Shown: positions 8,253-15,823, counted from the first letter of the stretch. The stretch is 25,540 nt of DNA from Prorocentrum cordatum (GCA_963575745.1 CAUYUJ010016705.1:64218-89757), one strand, 5' to 3'. The notes: generated from the letters alone by a model not told the origin. Made by a program: numbers and translations.

Positions 8253-8687
8253 CTAGCGGGCATCGCGCTCGGCGCGCGCCAGCTCAGTCTCGGCCCGAAC
8301 GTGGGCCGCGCTCGCATCATCTGCGTCGAGCAGCGCGTTCATCCACGCGTCCTTGCTCTTCAAAAACGCATTGAACCTTTCTCTGCCTATCGGGGGGGAG
8401 GGAGGGGGGCGATCGCACGGAGGCGGGTGGGACTGGCGACACCGATGGGGCCATTGACTAAGGGGGTGGGCTCGAGAGCCCATCCCCTCCCCCCTGGCCT
8501 CGAGGGGCCCCTGTGTTGTTGTTAGTTAACAACCGCCTGCCTTCTTCTCAGCCTGCGTCTTCGCTGCTTTGGCATGCTTCAATGCCGCCTTGGCAGTCTT
8601 CACTGACCGCTGGCGCTCCTGCTTTTCATCCTGCAGCTCAAAGCGCACCTGCGCTTCCATCGCGATCGTCTTCGCTGATTTTCCCAT
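8253..8687 (-). CDS. Small helix-rich Lys/Ala protein, two exons
   Basis: Exon 1 runs from ATG 8687 to 8537 ('MGKSAKTIAMEAQVRFELQ' to 'KTQAEKKA'). Exon 2 runs from 8386 to TAG at 8253 ('RERFNAFLKSKDAWMNALL' to 'ARAERDAR'). Joining them gives 94 residues with a Gly codon formed across the junction. The protein is short, strongly charged and alanine-rich, with heptad-like spacing, so it is probably one or two amphipathic helices or a coiled coil. I know no family for it. It is transcribed divergently from a similar small gene starting at 9096, about 400 bp away. The exons share one frame, and only the intron carries stops. Expression is not shown by the sequence. Confidence 0.55.
8387..8536 (-). 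other. Predicted GC-AG intron, 150 bp
   Basis: On the minus strand the exon ends AAGGCAG and the intron begins GCGGTTG. It ends in a long C-tract, CCCCCCCGATAG, before exon GCAGAGAAAGG. The phase fits (one base plus two). GGCAG is present at both junctions, as a target-site duplication would be. Noncanonical GC donors are well known in dinoflagellates. Near its 5' end is an inverted repeat with 7-bp arms and a 2-base centre (8518-8533), and further in lies GGGCTCTCGAGCCC. Confidence 0.5.
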
Positions 8688-8689
8688 GG

Positions 8690-9095
8690 GCACGTGAACC
8701 ACAAATGGGGACGCGTAAGCCACGCGTGAACTGGTTCGCAAAGGTGGGCGAATGAACCACAAATGCTGCTGACGGTTTGCCAAACGTTCAGCCCCGCCAT
8801 CGTTGGCGACATGTAGTAAGCTGGGGGGGGGGGGGGCGCGAGAGGTGTGAACAGAAGAGGGGTCGAGATGAGGAGGCGGCTGGGGGTGGACATGCAACGG
8901 GAGTGCCCGATCACGGCGTTCGTGTAGTGGGGGGGGGGGGGGGGTATGAGTAGGGCAGTGATGTGTGTTCACATGGTTGGCACTCATGCCATGCGACCGC
9001 GTCGCAGACTACATGCGTTTTCACGCAGCCGAGTTGGTTGAGGGCTGAGAGAACGCAGCTTGTAAGCTGCGGCGCGCGCGCGTGCGTACGCGACT
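8690..9095. promoter_or_regulatory. Divergent intergenic region with two long G runs
   Basis: This lies between the ATGs of the two small genes, so it should hold both promoters. It contains uninterrupted G runs of 14 (8823-8836) and 16 (8929-8944). TGAACCACAAATG appears near 8696 and again near 8752. A 7-bp-arm inverted repeat (GCAGCTT, GT, AAGCTGC) sits at about 9053-9068. No recognisable promoter motif is seen. Confidence 0.35.
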
Positions 9096-9853
9096 ATGCC
9101 TGCCATGTCAGCCGACTTGAAGGCGCTGCGTGCCAAGCACCGCAAGGAGGACACGGAACACTTCAATGAAAGGTTGGATACCCTGATCAGGCACAAGCAG
9201 CATTGCCAGAATATGTCCAAAACGGCGGACCGCAAGGCAGCCAGTATCTCATGCATGACATGTTGCAAGTGGTTGCAATCCATTCACGTCGAAATATATT
9301 TGCTGATTAGAGCATAAACGTTTGGGCATCACCCGATGCAGTTGTATGCATGTTCGGTTGTGTTGAAACGCATTGCAATCGGCTGCGAGTAGTTCGCGTC
9401 GAAGGGCGCACTTGTGACACTATGGGGAGGGGGGGGGGGGGCGTTGAGGCAGCGCCCAATGCAGTCGTATGCATGCGCGTTCGGTTGCGTTGACACGCAG
9501 GTATGTACTATCATGATGTCAGGGTGTGAAATTGGTTGTGTAATGGCTTGGCGTTGCGACTGTGGTCGCATGGTCTCAAGCGGTTGGGCGAACGGTCGCA
9601 CTTAGCAACGGCGTGTCAACGCCACGTCTGAACCCCGTCCATGCCCACTCGAAATGCAGACGCTGCATACAAGAAGATGGAGAAGCTCGTGAAGAAGGCG
9701 GAGCAGGCCGCGGATTCGTTCACGTTGCTCTTGGACAACGCCAAGATGTGTAAGGGTGCGGTTGATCGGGCGAATAATCGCCTTGTGGAGGCAGGTGCTG
9801 CCGATCGTGCGCGGGGGCGCGAAGCCTTGGGTATCGGTGAATACGCCGCCTGA
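9096..9853 (+). CDS. Small helix-rich charged protein, two exons
   Basis: Exon 1 is 9096-9243 ('MPAMSADLKALRAKHRKED' to 'NMSKTADRKAA'); exon 2 is 9660-9853 ('AAYKKMEKLVKKAEQAADSF' to 'GREALGIGEYAA', stop TGA). Joined, they give 113 residues, mostly predicted amphipathic helix with Lys, Glu, Ala and Leu in heptad-like order. The junction makes one Asn codon. A second ATG at 9105 is possible, and the AG at the end of CCATGTCAG just after it could be another splice acceptor, so the true start may lie further upstream. Its size and composition resemble the divergent neighbour at 8687-8253. No family recognised. Confidence 0.5.
9244..9659 (+). other. Predicted GT-AG intron, 416 bp, with internal duplication
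   Basis: Donor GCCA then GTATCT, acceptor GAAATGCAG then ACGCTG; both are phase 1. Within it, 9335-9370 (GATGCAGTTGTATGCATG, then GTTCGGTTGTGTTGA) is similar to 9458-9500 (AATGCAGTCGTATGCATG, then GTTCGGTTGCGTTGA). A run of 13 G lies between the copies at 9429-9441. Confidence 0.5.
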
Positions 9854-9960
9854 GTGTGGGTGTCGGGGCGTACTTAGATGGGGGCTCGTTGGGGTTGTGC
9901 GTGCAAACGCATGTATGCGAGCCTTCAGGTTCTCGTTGCAGCTTTTCGCGCGATAAAGCA
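9854..9960. other. Downstream spacer
   Basis: Unique sequence after the stop codon of the small gene. No gene or clear polyadenylation signal is visible. Confidence 0.5.
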
Positions 9961-10870
9961 CCCTGCGGAGAGATCGATGACACGAATACGAATGAGGACG
10001 ATGAGAAATAAGAATAGGATGAGGAGGGTTCGGCGGTGGAGGTGAATGAGACGGAGAAGGAGGATGATGGGGATGAGAATGGCGAGGAGGGATAGGGAGG
10101 AGGAGAAGGAGGACGAGGATGAGGAGAAGGGGGAGGGCGAGCAGGAGGAGGGGCAGGATGAGACGCCCCCGCAGTCGTCTCCGCCGCCGTCGAACTCGTC
10201 GCAGCCAACTCGTCGCCACCAACTCTTCGCCGTCGCCGTCGCTATCGCAGCCGCCATGGCAATTGCTCCTCCTCATCTTCTTCCCCCTCCTCCTCCTCTT
10301 CCTCCTCCTCCCCATCGTCCCCCTCTTCCTCCGCGTGCTCCTTGTCCTGCTCCTCCTCATGCTCCTCCTCCTACTCCTCCTCATCCTCGTTGTCGTTCAA
10401 TCGTGGTCGTCACGGTGGCCGCCGCCCTCTCCTGCACCGCGCGCGCAGATGACGGCGCAGGCGACGGCTTCGACGGCGACGGCGGGAACGAGGAGGAGAC
10501 ATGATGAGAATGAAGAGGGTGAGAATGAGACGGAGTAAGAATGAGGAGAATGAGGATGATGAGGAGGAGAATGAGGATGAGGAAGAGGAGGCAGAGGAGG
10601 AGGAGGAGGTGGGGGAAGATGAGGAGGGTGATGAGGCGGAGGAGAAGGAGGAGGAGGAGGAGGAGGCGGCGGCGGCGGAGGAGGAGGCGGAGGAGGATAA
10701 AGGTAGGAGGGGGAGGGTGAGGATGAGGGGGAGGATGGGCCTTCCCCTCCTCCTCCTCCTCCTCACCCCCCACCTCCTCCTCAGAATCTTCCCCCCTCTC
10801 CTTCTCCTTGTCCTCCTTCTCCCGCGCATCCTCCTCTCATCCCACTTCCCCTTATTCTCGCTCACGCCAC
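9961..10870. repeat. Alternating purine and pyrimidine blocks
   Basis: The plus strand is purine-rich at about 10005-10165, pyrimidine-rich at 10262-10395, purine-rich at 10490-10735 and pyrimidine-rich at 10738-10865. The units are GGAGGA, GATGAG, CCTCCT and CCTCAT. Neighbouring blocks are roughly complementary, most sharply around 10700-10790. All frames are open through composition alone. The intervening 10170-10250 and 10400-10490 are GC-rich with no supported gene. Confidence 0.7.
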
Positions 10871-11013
10871 GCTCATGCATCTCTTATCAACATGATCCAG
10901 CGCAGCCGCGGGCAGCGCAGCCAAGCAGACGAGCCAATTCTAGGCACAACGTCGACCACGAGCGAGATGGAGACCCTCGAAGTTTACTCTAAACATGAGC
11001 TCAAACCCTTGGT

Positions 11014-11306
11014 GTCGTATGTCAGAATCTCACATGCGACAAATCTGTCGTATGTCAGAATCTTACATGCGACAAATCTGTGGTATGTCAGAATCTTACA
11101 TACGACAACGTTGTCGTATGTAAGAATCGTACATGCGACCTCTCGCTCTTATATATCATAAGGAGTCGATTAACACATCCGTCGTATGTTAGAATCTTAC
11201 ATACGACAACGGTGTCGTATGTAAGAATCTTACATACGACAACTTTGTCGTATGTTAGAATCTTACATACGACAACTGCGTCGTATGTTAGAATCTTACA
11301 TACGAC
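11014..11306. repeat. Array of eight 27-bp palindromes on a 33-bp pitch
   Basis: Units start at 11014, 11047, 11080, 11113, 11181, 11214, 11247 and 11280. Each has a left arm GTCGTATGTNAGA, a central A and a right arm TCTTACATACGAC or a close variant. The unit at 11214 is a perfect 13+1+13 palindrome. Six-base spacers (AAATCT, AACGTT, AACGGT, AACTTT, AACTGC) keep the pitch at exactly 33 within each group of four. The two groups are separated by 41 bases (11140-11180). Spacer AACGTT makes a further palindrome between units 3 and 4. The array lies downstream of the minus-strand GYD gene. Function unknown. Confidence 0.9.
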
Positions 11307-11330
11307 AACCCCCACCATGATAGATCATGC

Positions 11331-11526
11331 CCGACGGAGGAGAGGCAGCGCGCGGTCTAGAATGAACTCCACGCTTGCTGCCGCGCTGGTGGCGGCACAT
11401 TAATGCGACAGCGGCGGCTTCGGCGCCGCTTTGGTAGTGGCGTCTGGCGCTACTGATCAGCGGCGAACAGCCGCCTCCGCCCAGATGTCGGGAGGAGGAA
11501 CACATTACATATCCAGTTCTTGGCCC
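11331..11526. other. Spacer between palindrome array and GYD gene A
   Basis: GC-rich unique sequence, the likely 3' flank of the minus-strand gene ending at 11527. 'GCGGCGGCTTCGGCGCCGC' near 11411 can form a hairpin. Nothing else is supported. Confidence 0.4.
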
Positions 11527-12813
11527 TCATCCTTCCCCCTCGTCCTTGGTAAGAACCGTTGAAGGAGGAGGGATGAGGGGGCCCGATAGAACTAGATCTG
11601 TATTGTTTTCCTCCACCCATATGCGCCAGTGCGTCCGCTTGCTCCACCTGACGTAGTCGGCCTTGCCGCGGTCCGACATCAGGTCCTGCAGCCCGTCCAG
11701 CTGCTCCTGGGTGGCAAGGGCCTTCGCCAGCCTGATGTGGCGCCCGCCGCGGGACTTCTCCTCGCGCCAGCCCTTGCCGCCGTCGTAGCCTTTATCGCCC
11801 TTGCCGCCGTTGTGGCCCTTGCCACTGTCGATGCCCTTGCCACTGTCGTAGCCTGTATCGCCACGGTCGTAGCTTGGATCACCGCCGTAGCCCGTGTCAC
11901 CGTCGTAGCACTTGCCGACGTCGTAGCCCTTGCGATCATAGCCCTTGTCGCCCTTGCGATCGTAGCCCTTGTCGCCCTTGCGGTCGTAGTCACGGCTGTC
12001 GTAGCCACTGTTGCCGTAGTTGTCGTAGCCACGGTTGTCGTAGCCACTGTTGTCGTATCCGCGGTTGTCGTAGCCACGGTTGTTGTAACCGCGGTTGTCG
12101 TAGCCACGCTGGTAGTTGCCACTCTTGTCGTAGCCCTTGCTGTCGTAGCCTCTGTTGTCGTAGCCCTTGCTGTCGTAGCCCTTGCTCGAGCCCTTGTCGT
12201 AGTCGCCCCAGCGCCTGCGGTCGTACCACCTGTTGTCGTAGTCATCGTCGTCGCGGTCGTACCACGAGCTGTGGCGGTCATACCACTTGGAGCTGTACGG
12301 GTCGTAGCGGCGGTCGTAGCCCTTGTCGCCCTTGCCACCGTCGTAGCCCACGTCGCCCCTGTCACCGTGGTAGCCTTTGTCGCGGCCATTGTCGATGTCG
12401 TAGCCTTCGCCGCTGCCCTTGCCATCGTCGTGGCCCTTGTCGAAGCCCTTGCTCGAGCTGCCTTTGCCACCGCCGTAGCCCTTGCCACCGTCGATGATGC
12501 CCTTGCCACCGTCGTAGCTGGCGTAGTCGTAGCCCGTGTCGTCGCCATCGCCGCCGTCCATGAACTCCTGCAGGCCCTGGAACGAGTTCAACTCGGGATC
12601 CAGCGCGGGCGCCAACTCGAGATCGTCGAGCAAGCCGTCGGCCACGCGCGAGCGATCGTACTTCGCCAAGACCTTCGCCGTCGGCGGCGTGCTTGGCGGC
12701 CGAGGGGACACCTTGCTGGTGGGCTGCAAGACCTTGGCGGCCGCGGCGCGCCGCCGCTGGCTGAGATCCTCCGCCGCCTCCAGGAGCAGCGTCACCGCGG
12801 TCTCGTCCGCCAT
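11527..12813 (-). CDS. GYD-repeat low-complexity protein A
   Basis: ATG at 12813 (context CTCCATGGCGG) begins 'MADETAVTLLLEAAEDLSQ', a helical N-terminal segment of about 100 residues. About 240 residues of short Gly-Tyr-Asp repeats (GYDNRGYD, KGYDSKGYD, GDKGYDRKG) rich in Lys and Arg follow. The protein ends with a non-repetitive tail, 'GGRHIRLAKALATQEQLDG', 'LQDLMSDRGKADYVRWSKR' and 'THWRIWVEENN', and TGA at 11527; total 428 residues. Tyr/Gly-rich charged disorder of this kind often drives condensation or RNA-associated assembly, which is inference here. The frame upstream of the ATG is open through a CAG-rich leader, so a longer N-terminus is possible. It is a paralogue of the gene at 13693-14724 in head-to-head orientation. 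Confidence 0.7.
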   Translation of the reverse strand: MADETAVTLLLEAAEDLSQRRRAAAAKVLQPTSKVSPRPPSTPPTAKVLAKYDRSRVADGLLDDLELAPALDPELNSFQGLQEFMDGGDGDDTGYDYASYDGGKGIIDGGKGYGGGKGSSSKGFDKGHDDGKGSGEGYDIDNGRDKGYHGDRGDVGYDGGKGDKGYDRRYDPYSSKWYDRHSSWYDRDDDDYDNRWYDRRRWGDYDKGSSKGYDSKGYDNRGYDSKGYDKSGNYQRGYDNRGYNNRGYDNRGYDNSGYDNRGYDNYGNSGYDSRDYDRKGDKGYDRKGDKGYDRKGYDVGKCYDGDTGYGGDPSYDRGDTGYDSGKGIDSGKGHNGGKGDKGYDGGKGWREEKSRGGRHIRLAKALATQEQLDGLQDLMSDRGKADYVRWSKRTHWRIWVEENNTDLVLSGPLIPPPSTVLTKDEGEG

Positions 12814-12970
12814 GGAGCTGCTGGTTGCACTGGTGATGCTGCTGCGGGTGGTGCTGCTGGTTGCACTGGTGGCGCTGCTGCAGCTGGTGCTGCTGCGCGT
12901 GGAGCTGCTGGATGCACTGGTGGCGCTGATGCAGCTGGTGCTGCTGCGCGCGGAGCGCTGGTAGCTGCTG
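12814..12970 (-). repeat. CAG-rich tandem leader of GYD gene A
   Basis: On the minus strand about three repeats of CGCGCAGCAGCACCAGCTGC followed by AGCGCCACCAGTGCA-type sequence precede the ATG. The unit is about 51 bp, shorter in the last copy. In frame with the gene it would read Ser/Thr-rich, and in another frame Gln/His-rich. It is probably 5' untranslated, though the frame with the gene stays open. Confidence 0.6.
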
Positions 12971-13457
12971 CGCGTGGAGCGCTGCAGCTGGTCGCGCACT
13001 GTCGCGACCCAAGCAACGCACGGGCCTAAACGGCGGTGGCAACGGAGGAGGATGAGGTCGGGGAGGGATATTCACATCATAGCGTAGCATTGCATGGCAT
13101 ACCATAACCAACATCATGGTTCGCGGTACTGAGTTCATTGTGAGGTCGTGTGATGCTGAGTTAATTGTGAGGCTGACTCGGGCGAACGCAGACGACGATG
13201 TTAACGCATCTCATTTTCAAGTTCACATCCCCAAGTAGACTCTGAAACAACGCACGCATTGCTGCATGCACCCATGAGTGCACAGCGCGAAACGATTCGC
13301 GACGCAGCCACGCCCCCTCACCCGAATCGCCCCCTCACCTGAATCGCACCCCCCCCTCCCCCCATTTGCGCGCGCTGCTGTTTCTGGACCGAGGCCCCCT
13401 GGAGGACCCCTTTTTCCTCCCAGGGGGGCGTGGCCGCGCGCGGTGGCGCGCGCGGCC
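12971..13457. promoter_or_regulatory. Divergent region between the two GYD genes
   Basis: About 640 bp separate the ATG of gene A (12813) and the candidate ATG of gene B (13458). Similar 20-mers with the core GAGTT.ATTGTGAGG occur near 13129 and 13158, and CCCCTCACC.GAATCGC is doubled near 13314 and 13332. It becomes strongly GC-rich toward 13460, with GGCGCGCGCG words. No known promoter element is recognised. Confidence 0.35.
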
Positions 13458-13515
13458 ATGGCGCGCAGCGCCGAGGCGCTGAGCCGCGAGGCGCGCCTAC
13501 ACGAGGACTGCTGGG
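13458..13515 (+). CDS. Candidate first exon of GYD gene B
   Basis: ATG at 13458 in CGGCCATGGCG opens 'MARSAEALSREARLHEDCW', a helical start similar in style to that of gene A, followed by GGGGTGAGAG, a good donor. The next exon would begin after the CCATACAG acceptor at 13692. The obvious GT donor (after 13515) leaves phase 1 while the acceptor needs phase 0, so either the junction is noncanonical or the exon is different. Confidence 0.3.
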
Positions 13516-13519
13516 GTGA

Positions 13520-13672
13520 GAGCCACAGGAGAAGGATGAAGGGGGATGAGGAGGACGAGGAGGAAGACGAGGATGATGAGGAGGAAGAGGAGGAGGAGAA
13601 GGAATAGGAGGAGGAGGAGGAGGAGGAGGAGGAGGGGGAGGAGGAGGAGGAGGAGGAGGAGGGAGGTCGGCG
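13520..13672 (+). repeat. Purine tract, probably intronic or untranslated
   Basis: GGAGGAGGAGGA and GAGGAAGAGG repeats without interruption. It stays open in the GYD frame as poly-Arg but is better explained as an intron or leader, because a pyrimidine stretch plus CATACAG acceptor follows at 13673-13692. Confidence 0.55.
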
Positions 13673-13692
13673 GATTTTCGCCCTCCATACAG

Positions 13693-14724
13693 GAGCTCCA
13701 GCGGGAGCGGCGGATCACAGACAGGCTGCTCGACGTCACCGAGCTCTTGATTAAGGGCTACGACAACATTGGCTACGACAACAGTGGCTACGACAACAGC
13801 GGCTACGACAAAGGCTACGACAAGGGCTACGACAAAGGCTACGACAAGGGCTACGACAAAGGCTACGACAAGGGCTACGACACGGGCTACGACAGTGATG
13901 GCAAGGGCTACGACGACGGTGGCAAGGGTTACGACGATGGCAAGGGCAAGGGCTACGACGGTGGCAAGGGCAAGGGCTACGACGGTGGCAAGGGCCGCGA
14001 GAATGACGGCAGCGGCAAGGGCCGCGACAAAGACGGCGACAGCGGCAAGGGCCACATCAGGCTGGCGAAGGAGCAGCGTGACGGGCTGCAGGACATGATG
14101 TCGGACAGCGGCAAGGCCGACGACAAGGGCGACGGTGGCGCGGGCAGCGCCAAGGGCAGCTCGAGCAAGGGCTTCGACAAAGGCTACGACGGCGGCAAGG
14201 GCAGCGACAAAGGCTACGACCCGTACGGCAGCCCGAGCAAGGGCTACGACACGGTCTACGACACGGGCTACGTCAATGGCTACGACAAGGGCTACGACAA
14301 GGGCTACGAAAAGGGCTACGACGATGGCAAGGGTGCTGATGGCATCGGTCGCGGCTGTACAAGCTACGACGGCGGCGCGGGCATCGACGACGAGGCCATG
14401 GGCTACTACGACGGTGGCAAGGGCTACGATGGTAGCAAGGGCAGCACCGGCGGTGACAAGGTCTACGACGGTGGCCAGGGCTACGACGATGGCGAGGGCT
14501 ACAACGGTGGCAAGAGCATTAACGACGGTGGTAAGGGCAAGGCGACGGCCCTCGACAGCGGCGGGGGCTACGATGGCGGCAAGGGCCCCGACGAGGGCAA
14601 GGGCATGAGCATGGGCAGGGGCGCCGATGTGCCGAACAGCGGCATGCGCGACGATGGCCCTCCGCATCTTGAACTGAGTTCTGTTACTGAGTCCCCGCCG
14701 CCAGCGGGGCCAGATTCGGACTGA
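13693..14724 (+). CDS. GYD-repeat low-complexity protein B (5' end uncertain)
   Basis: From 'ELQRERRITDRLLDVTELL' the frame enters a run of GYDKGYDKGYDKGYDKGYDK built on a 12-bp unit (GGCTACGACAAG). It then passes through 'GHIRLAKEQRDGLQDMMSDS', further repeats (KGYDGGKG, SKGFDKG, YDPYGSPSKGYD), and ends 'TESPPPAGPDSD' with TGA at 14722-14724; at least 343 residues. HIRLAK...DGLQD.MSD.GKAD, SSSKGFDKG and YDPY.S..KGYD are all shared with protein A. Here the HIRLAK segment lies in the middle rather than near the end, and the tail has no HWRIWVEENN. Likely intrinsically disordered, function unknown. It converges with the gene ending at 14799, only 74 bp away. Confidence 0.65.
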   Translation, partial: ELQRERRITDRLLDVTELLIKGYDNIGYDNSGYDNSGYDKGYDKGYDKGYDKGYDKGYDKGYDTGYDSDGKGYDDGGKGYDDGKGKGYDGGKGKGYDGGKGRENDGSGKGRDKDGDSGKGHIRLAKEQRDGLQDMMSDSGKADDKGDGGAGSAKGSSSKGFDKGYDGGKGSDKGYDPYGSPSKGYDTVYDTGYVNGYDKGYDKGYEKGYDDGKGADGIGRGCTSYDGGAGIDDEAMGYYDGGKGYDGSKGSTGGDKVYDGGQGYDDGEGYNGGKSINDGGKGKATALDSGGGYDGGKGPDEGKGMSMGRGADVPNSGMRDDGPPHLELSSVTESPPPAGPDSD

Positions 14725-14798
14725 GCGCGCGAGGCAAAAATAGAATAGAGATTGGAGGGAGAGGGAAGGGGAGGTGGGAAGGCGAAGAGGGAGTGGAG

Positions 14799-15398
14799 CT
14801 ACTGGAAGCTAAGCGTCGTCTGGCGCAACTCCCGTCGGCGAGTGAAAACAGAGGGCGGCCCATCACCTGGTGGCGAACCATCGCCTGGCGAACCATCACC
14901 TGGCGGCGAACCATCGCCTGGCGAACCATCGCCTGGTGGCGAGCCATCGCCTGGTGGCGAGCCATCGCCTGGTGGCGAGCCATCGCCTGCTGCGACTGGC
15001 GGGTCATAGTACTCCTCGGACCCATCAGCTTCAGCCTCATCACGTGCCTCGTTATCTAAGCGATCGCGAAGGGATTGGGCTGCGTTGTTGATGTACGTGG
15101 GAGTCCAATCGTCCACTCGCTCCTGCAGGCGCTTGCCGTCGACCACCATGAACACCGTCCTGCGACGTTTGTCGCATTTCACACCTTCCACCCCTGCTGG
15201 TGCTGACCGCAAGCGATGTGTTGCCTCCTGAATGCATGAAACCGCTGCTGCGATAGACGCAACCCGTATGTACTCAAGTCCCGTTGGCGTACATTCGACC
15301 CACACCTTCTTAGTAGCATTCAGCTCAAACAGAAGCTTCAAGGTAACTGCATCGTGATGCAAATGCTCATCACCATGGTCGCACTGGACTGCGGGCAT
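14799..15398 (-). CDS. Unknown protein with PGDGS-repeat tail
   Basis: A single frame from ATG 15398 to TGA at 14799, 199 residues. Residues 1-130 have globular composition ('LKLLFELNATKKVWVECTP', 'LEYIRVASIAAAV', 'RRRTVFMVVDGKRLQERVDD') that I do not recognise. An acidic stretch (EARDEAEADGSEEYYDPP) follows. Then come about nine GDGSP/GDGSPP repeats, coded by the 12-15 bp tandem repeat at 14860-14995, and a basic end, 'RRRELRQTTLSFQ'. QTTLSF recalls a PCNA-binding PIP box but lacks the usual paired aromatics at the right spacing, so this is only a hint. No leader relic is visible upstream. Confidence 0.6.
   Translation of the reverse strand: MPAVQCDHGDEHLHHDAVTLKLLFELNATKKVWVECTPTGLEYIRVASIAAAVSCIQEATHRLRSAPAGVEGVKCDKRRRTVFMVVDGKRLQERVDDWTPTYINNAAQSLRDRLDNEARDEAEADGSEEYYDPPVAAGDGSPPGDGSPPGDGSPPGDGSPGDGSPPGDGSPGDGSPPGDGPPSVFTRRRELRQTTLSFQ
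14860..14995 (-). repeat. Coding minisatellite for PGDGS
   Basis: Units of GGCGAACCATCGCCT with or without an extra GGT or GGC triplet repeat about nine times on the plus strand, within the tail of the minus-strand gene. All length steps are multiples of three, so the frame is kept. Confidence 0.85.
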
Positions 15399-15823
15399 AT
15401 ATATCGAGACAGTTTCTGGTAGATCACCATCCCGTTAGGGCACATGTCTAGAATGCGTTCTCTTCTACGCCCTTCACCCCCTTGGGGGAGTGGTTTGCCT
15501 GGACGGCGGTTCCAAGAAGGGCTCATATATACTTCAAGATGTCCACGGATATGTCCCAATATCACGCGATGCCTCAACATGCAGGCATGGATATCACGCG
15601 ACCCAAGATTGCCCAAGCTTGTCCAAGATATCACGCGATCCAAGATTGCTCAAGAAGTCTCAAGGTCAAGAGATCGATCCAAGAGTGGTCCAAGAGCGGC
15701 CTATTCACGCAAGCGAATTAAAGCATCTCCTATTCCTCCTCCTCATCATTTTTTGTCATCCTTATGCTCCGTCCTCCTCCCCCTTTCCCTCCCCCCATTT
15801 CTCCCCCACCATCCCCCTCTGTT
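15399..15823. repeat. Spacer with ATATCACGCGA repeats and CT-rich tract
   Basis: ATATCACGCGA occurs near 15560, 15591 and 15629. The last two are followed by CCCAAGATTGCCCAAG and TCCAAGATTGCTCAAG, giving a unit of about 38 bp. From 15725 the plus strand is pyrimidine-rich (CCTCCT, CCCTCC). Plus-strand frames across this area are composition artefacts. Confidence 0.55.

Noticed and set aside
10046-10992. Pro-, Arg- and Glu-rich frames in the purine/pyrimidine blocks
   Set aside because: All six frames are long because of composition; none has a non-repetitive core.
11014-11306. CRISPR-like array (eight direct repeats)
   Set aside because: Spacers are only six bases and mostly alike, repeats are full palindromes, and the context is a eukaryotic nuclear genome.
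11080-11403. Open frames with an 11-residue repeat (SYVRILHTTTL) over the palindrome array
   Set aside because: 33 bp is 11 codons, so any frame without a stop in one unit stays open on either strand; sequences are explained by the palindromes.
11629-13029. 466-codon plus-strand frame opposite GYD gene A
   Set aside because: Val/Ala-rich antisense shadow of the Gly-Tyr-Asp repeats; the minus strand has the non-repetitive conserved ends shared with gene B.
13318-14667. 449-codon minus-strand frame opposite GYD gene B
   Set aside because: Same kind of antisense shadow, extended through poly-Pro from the purine tract.
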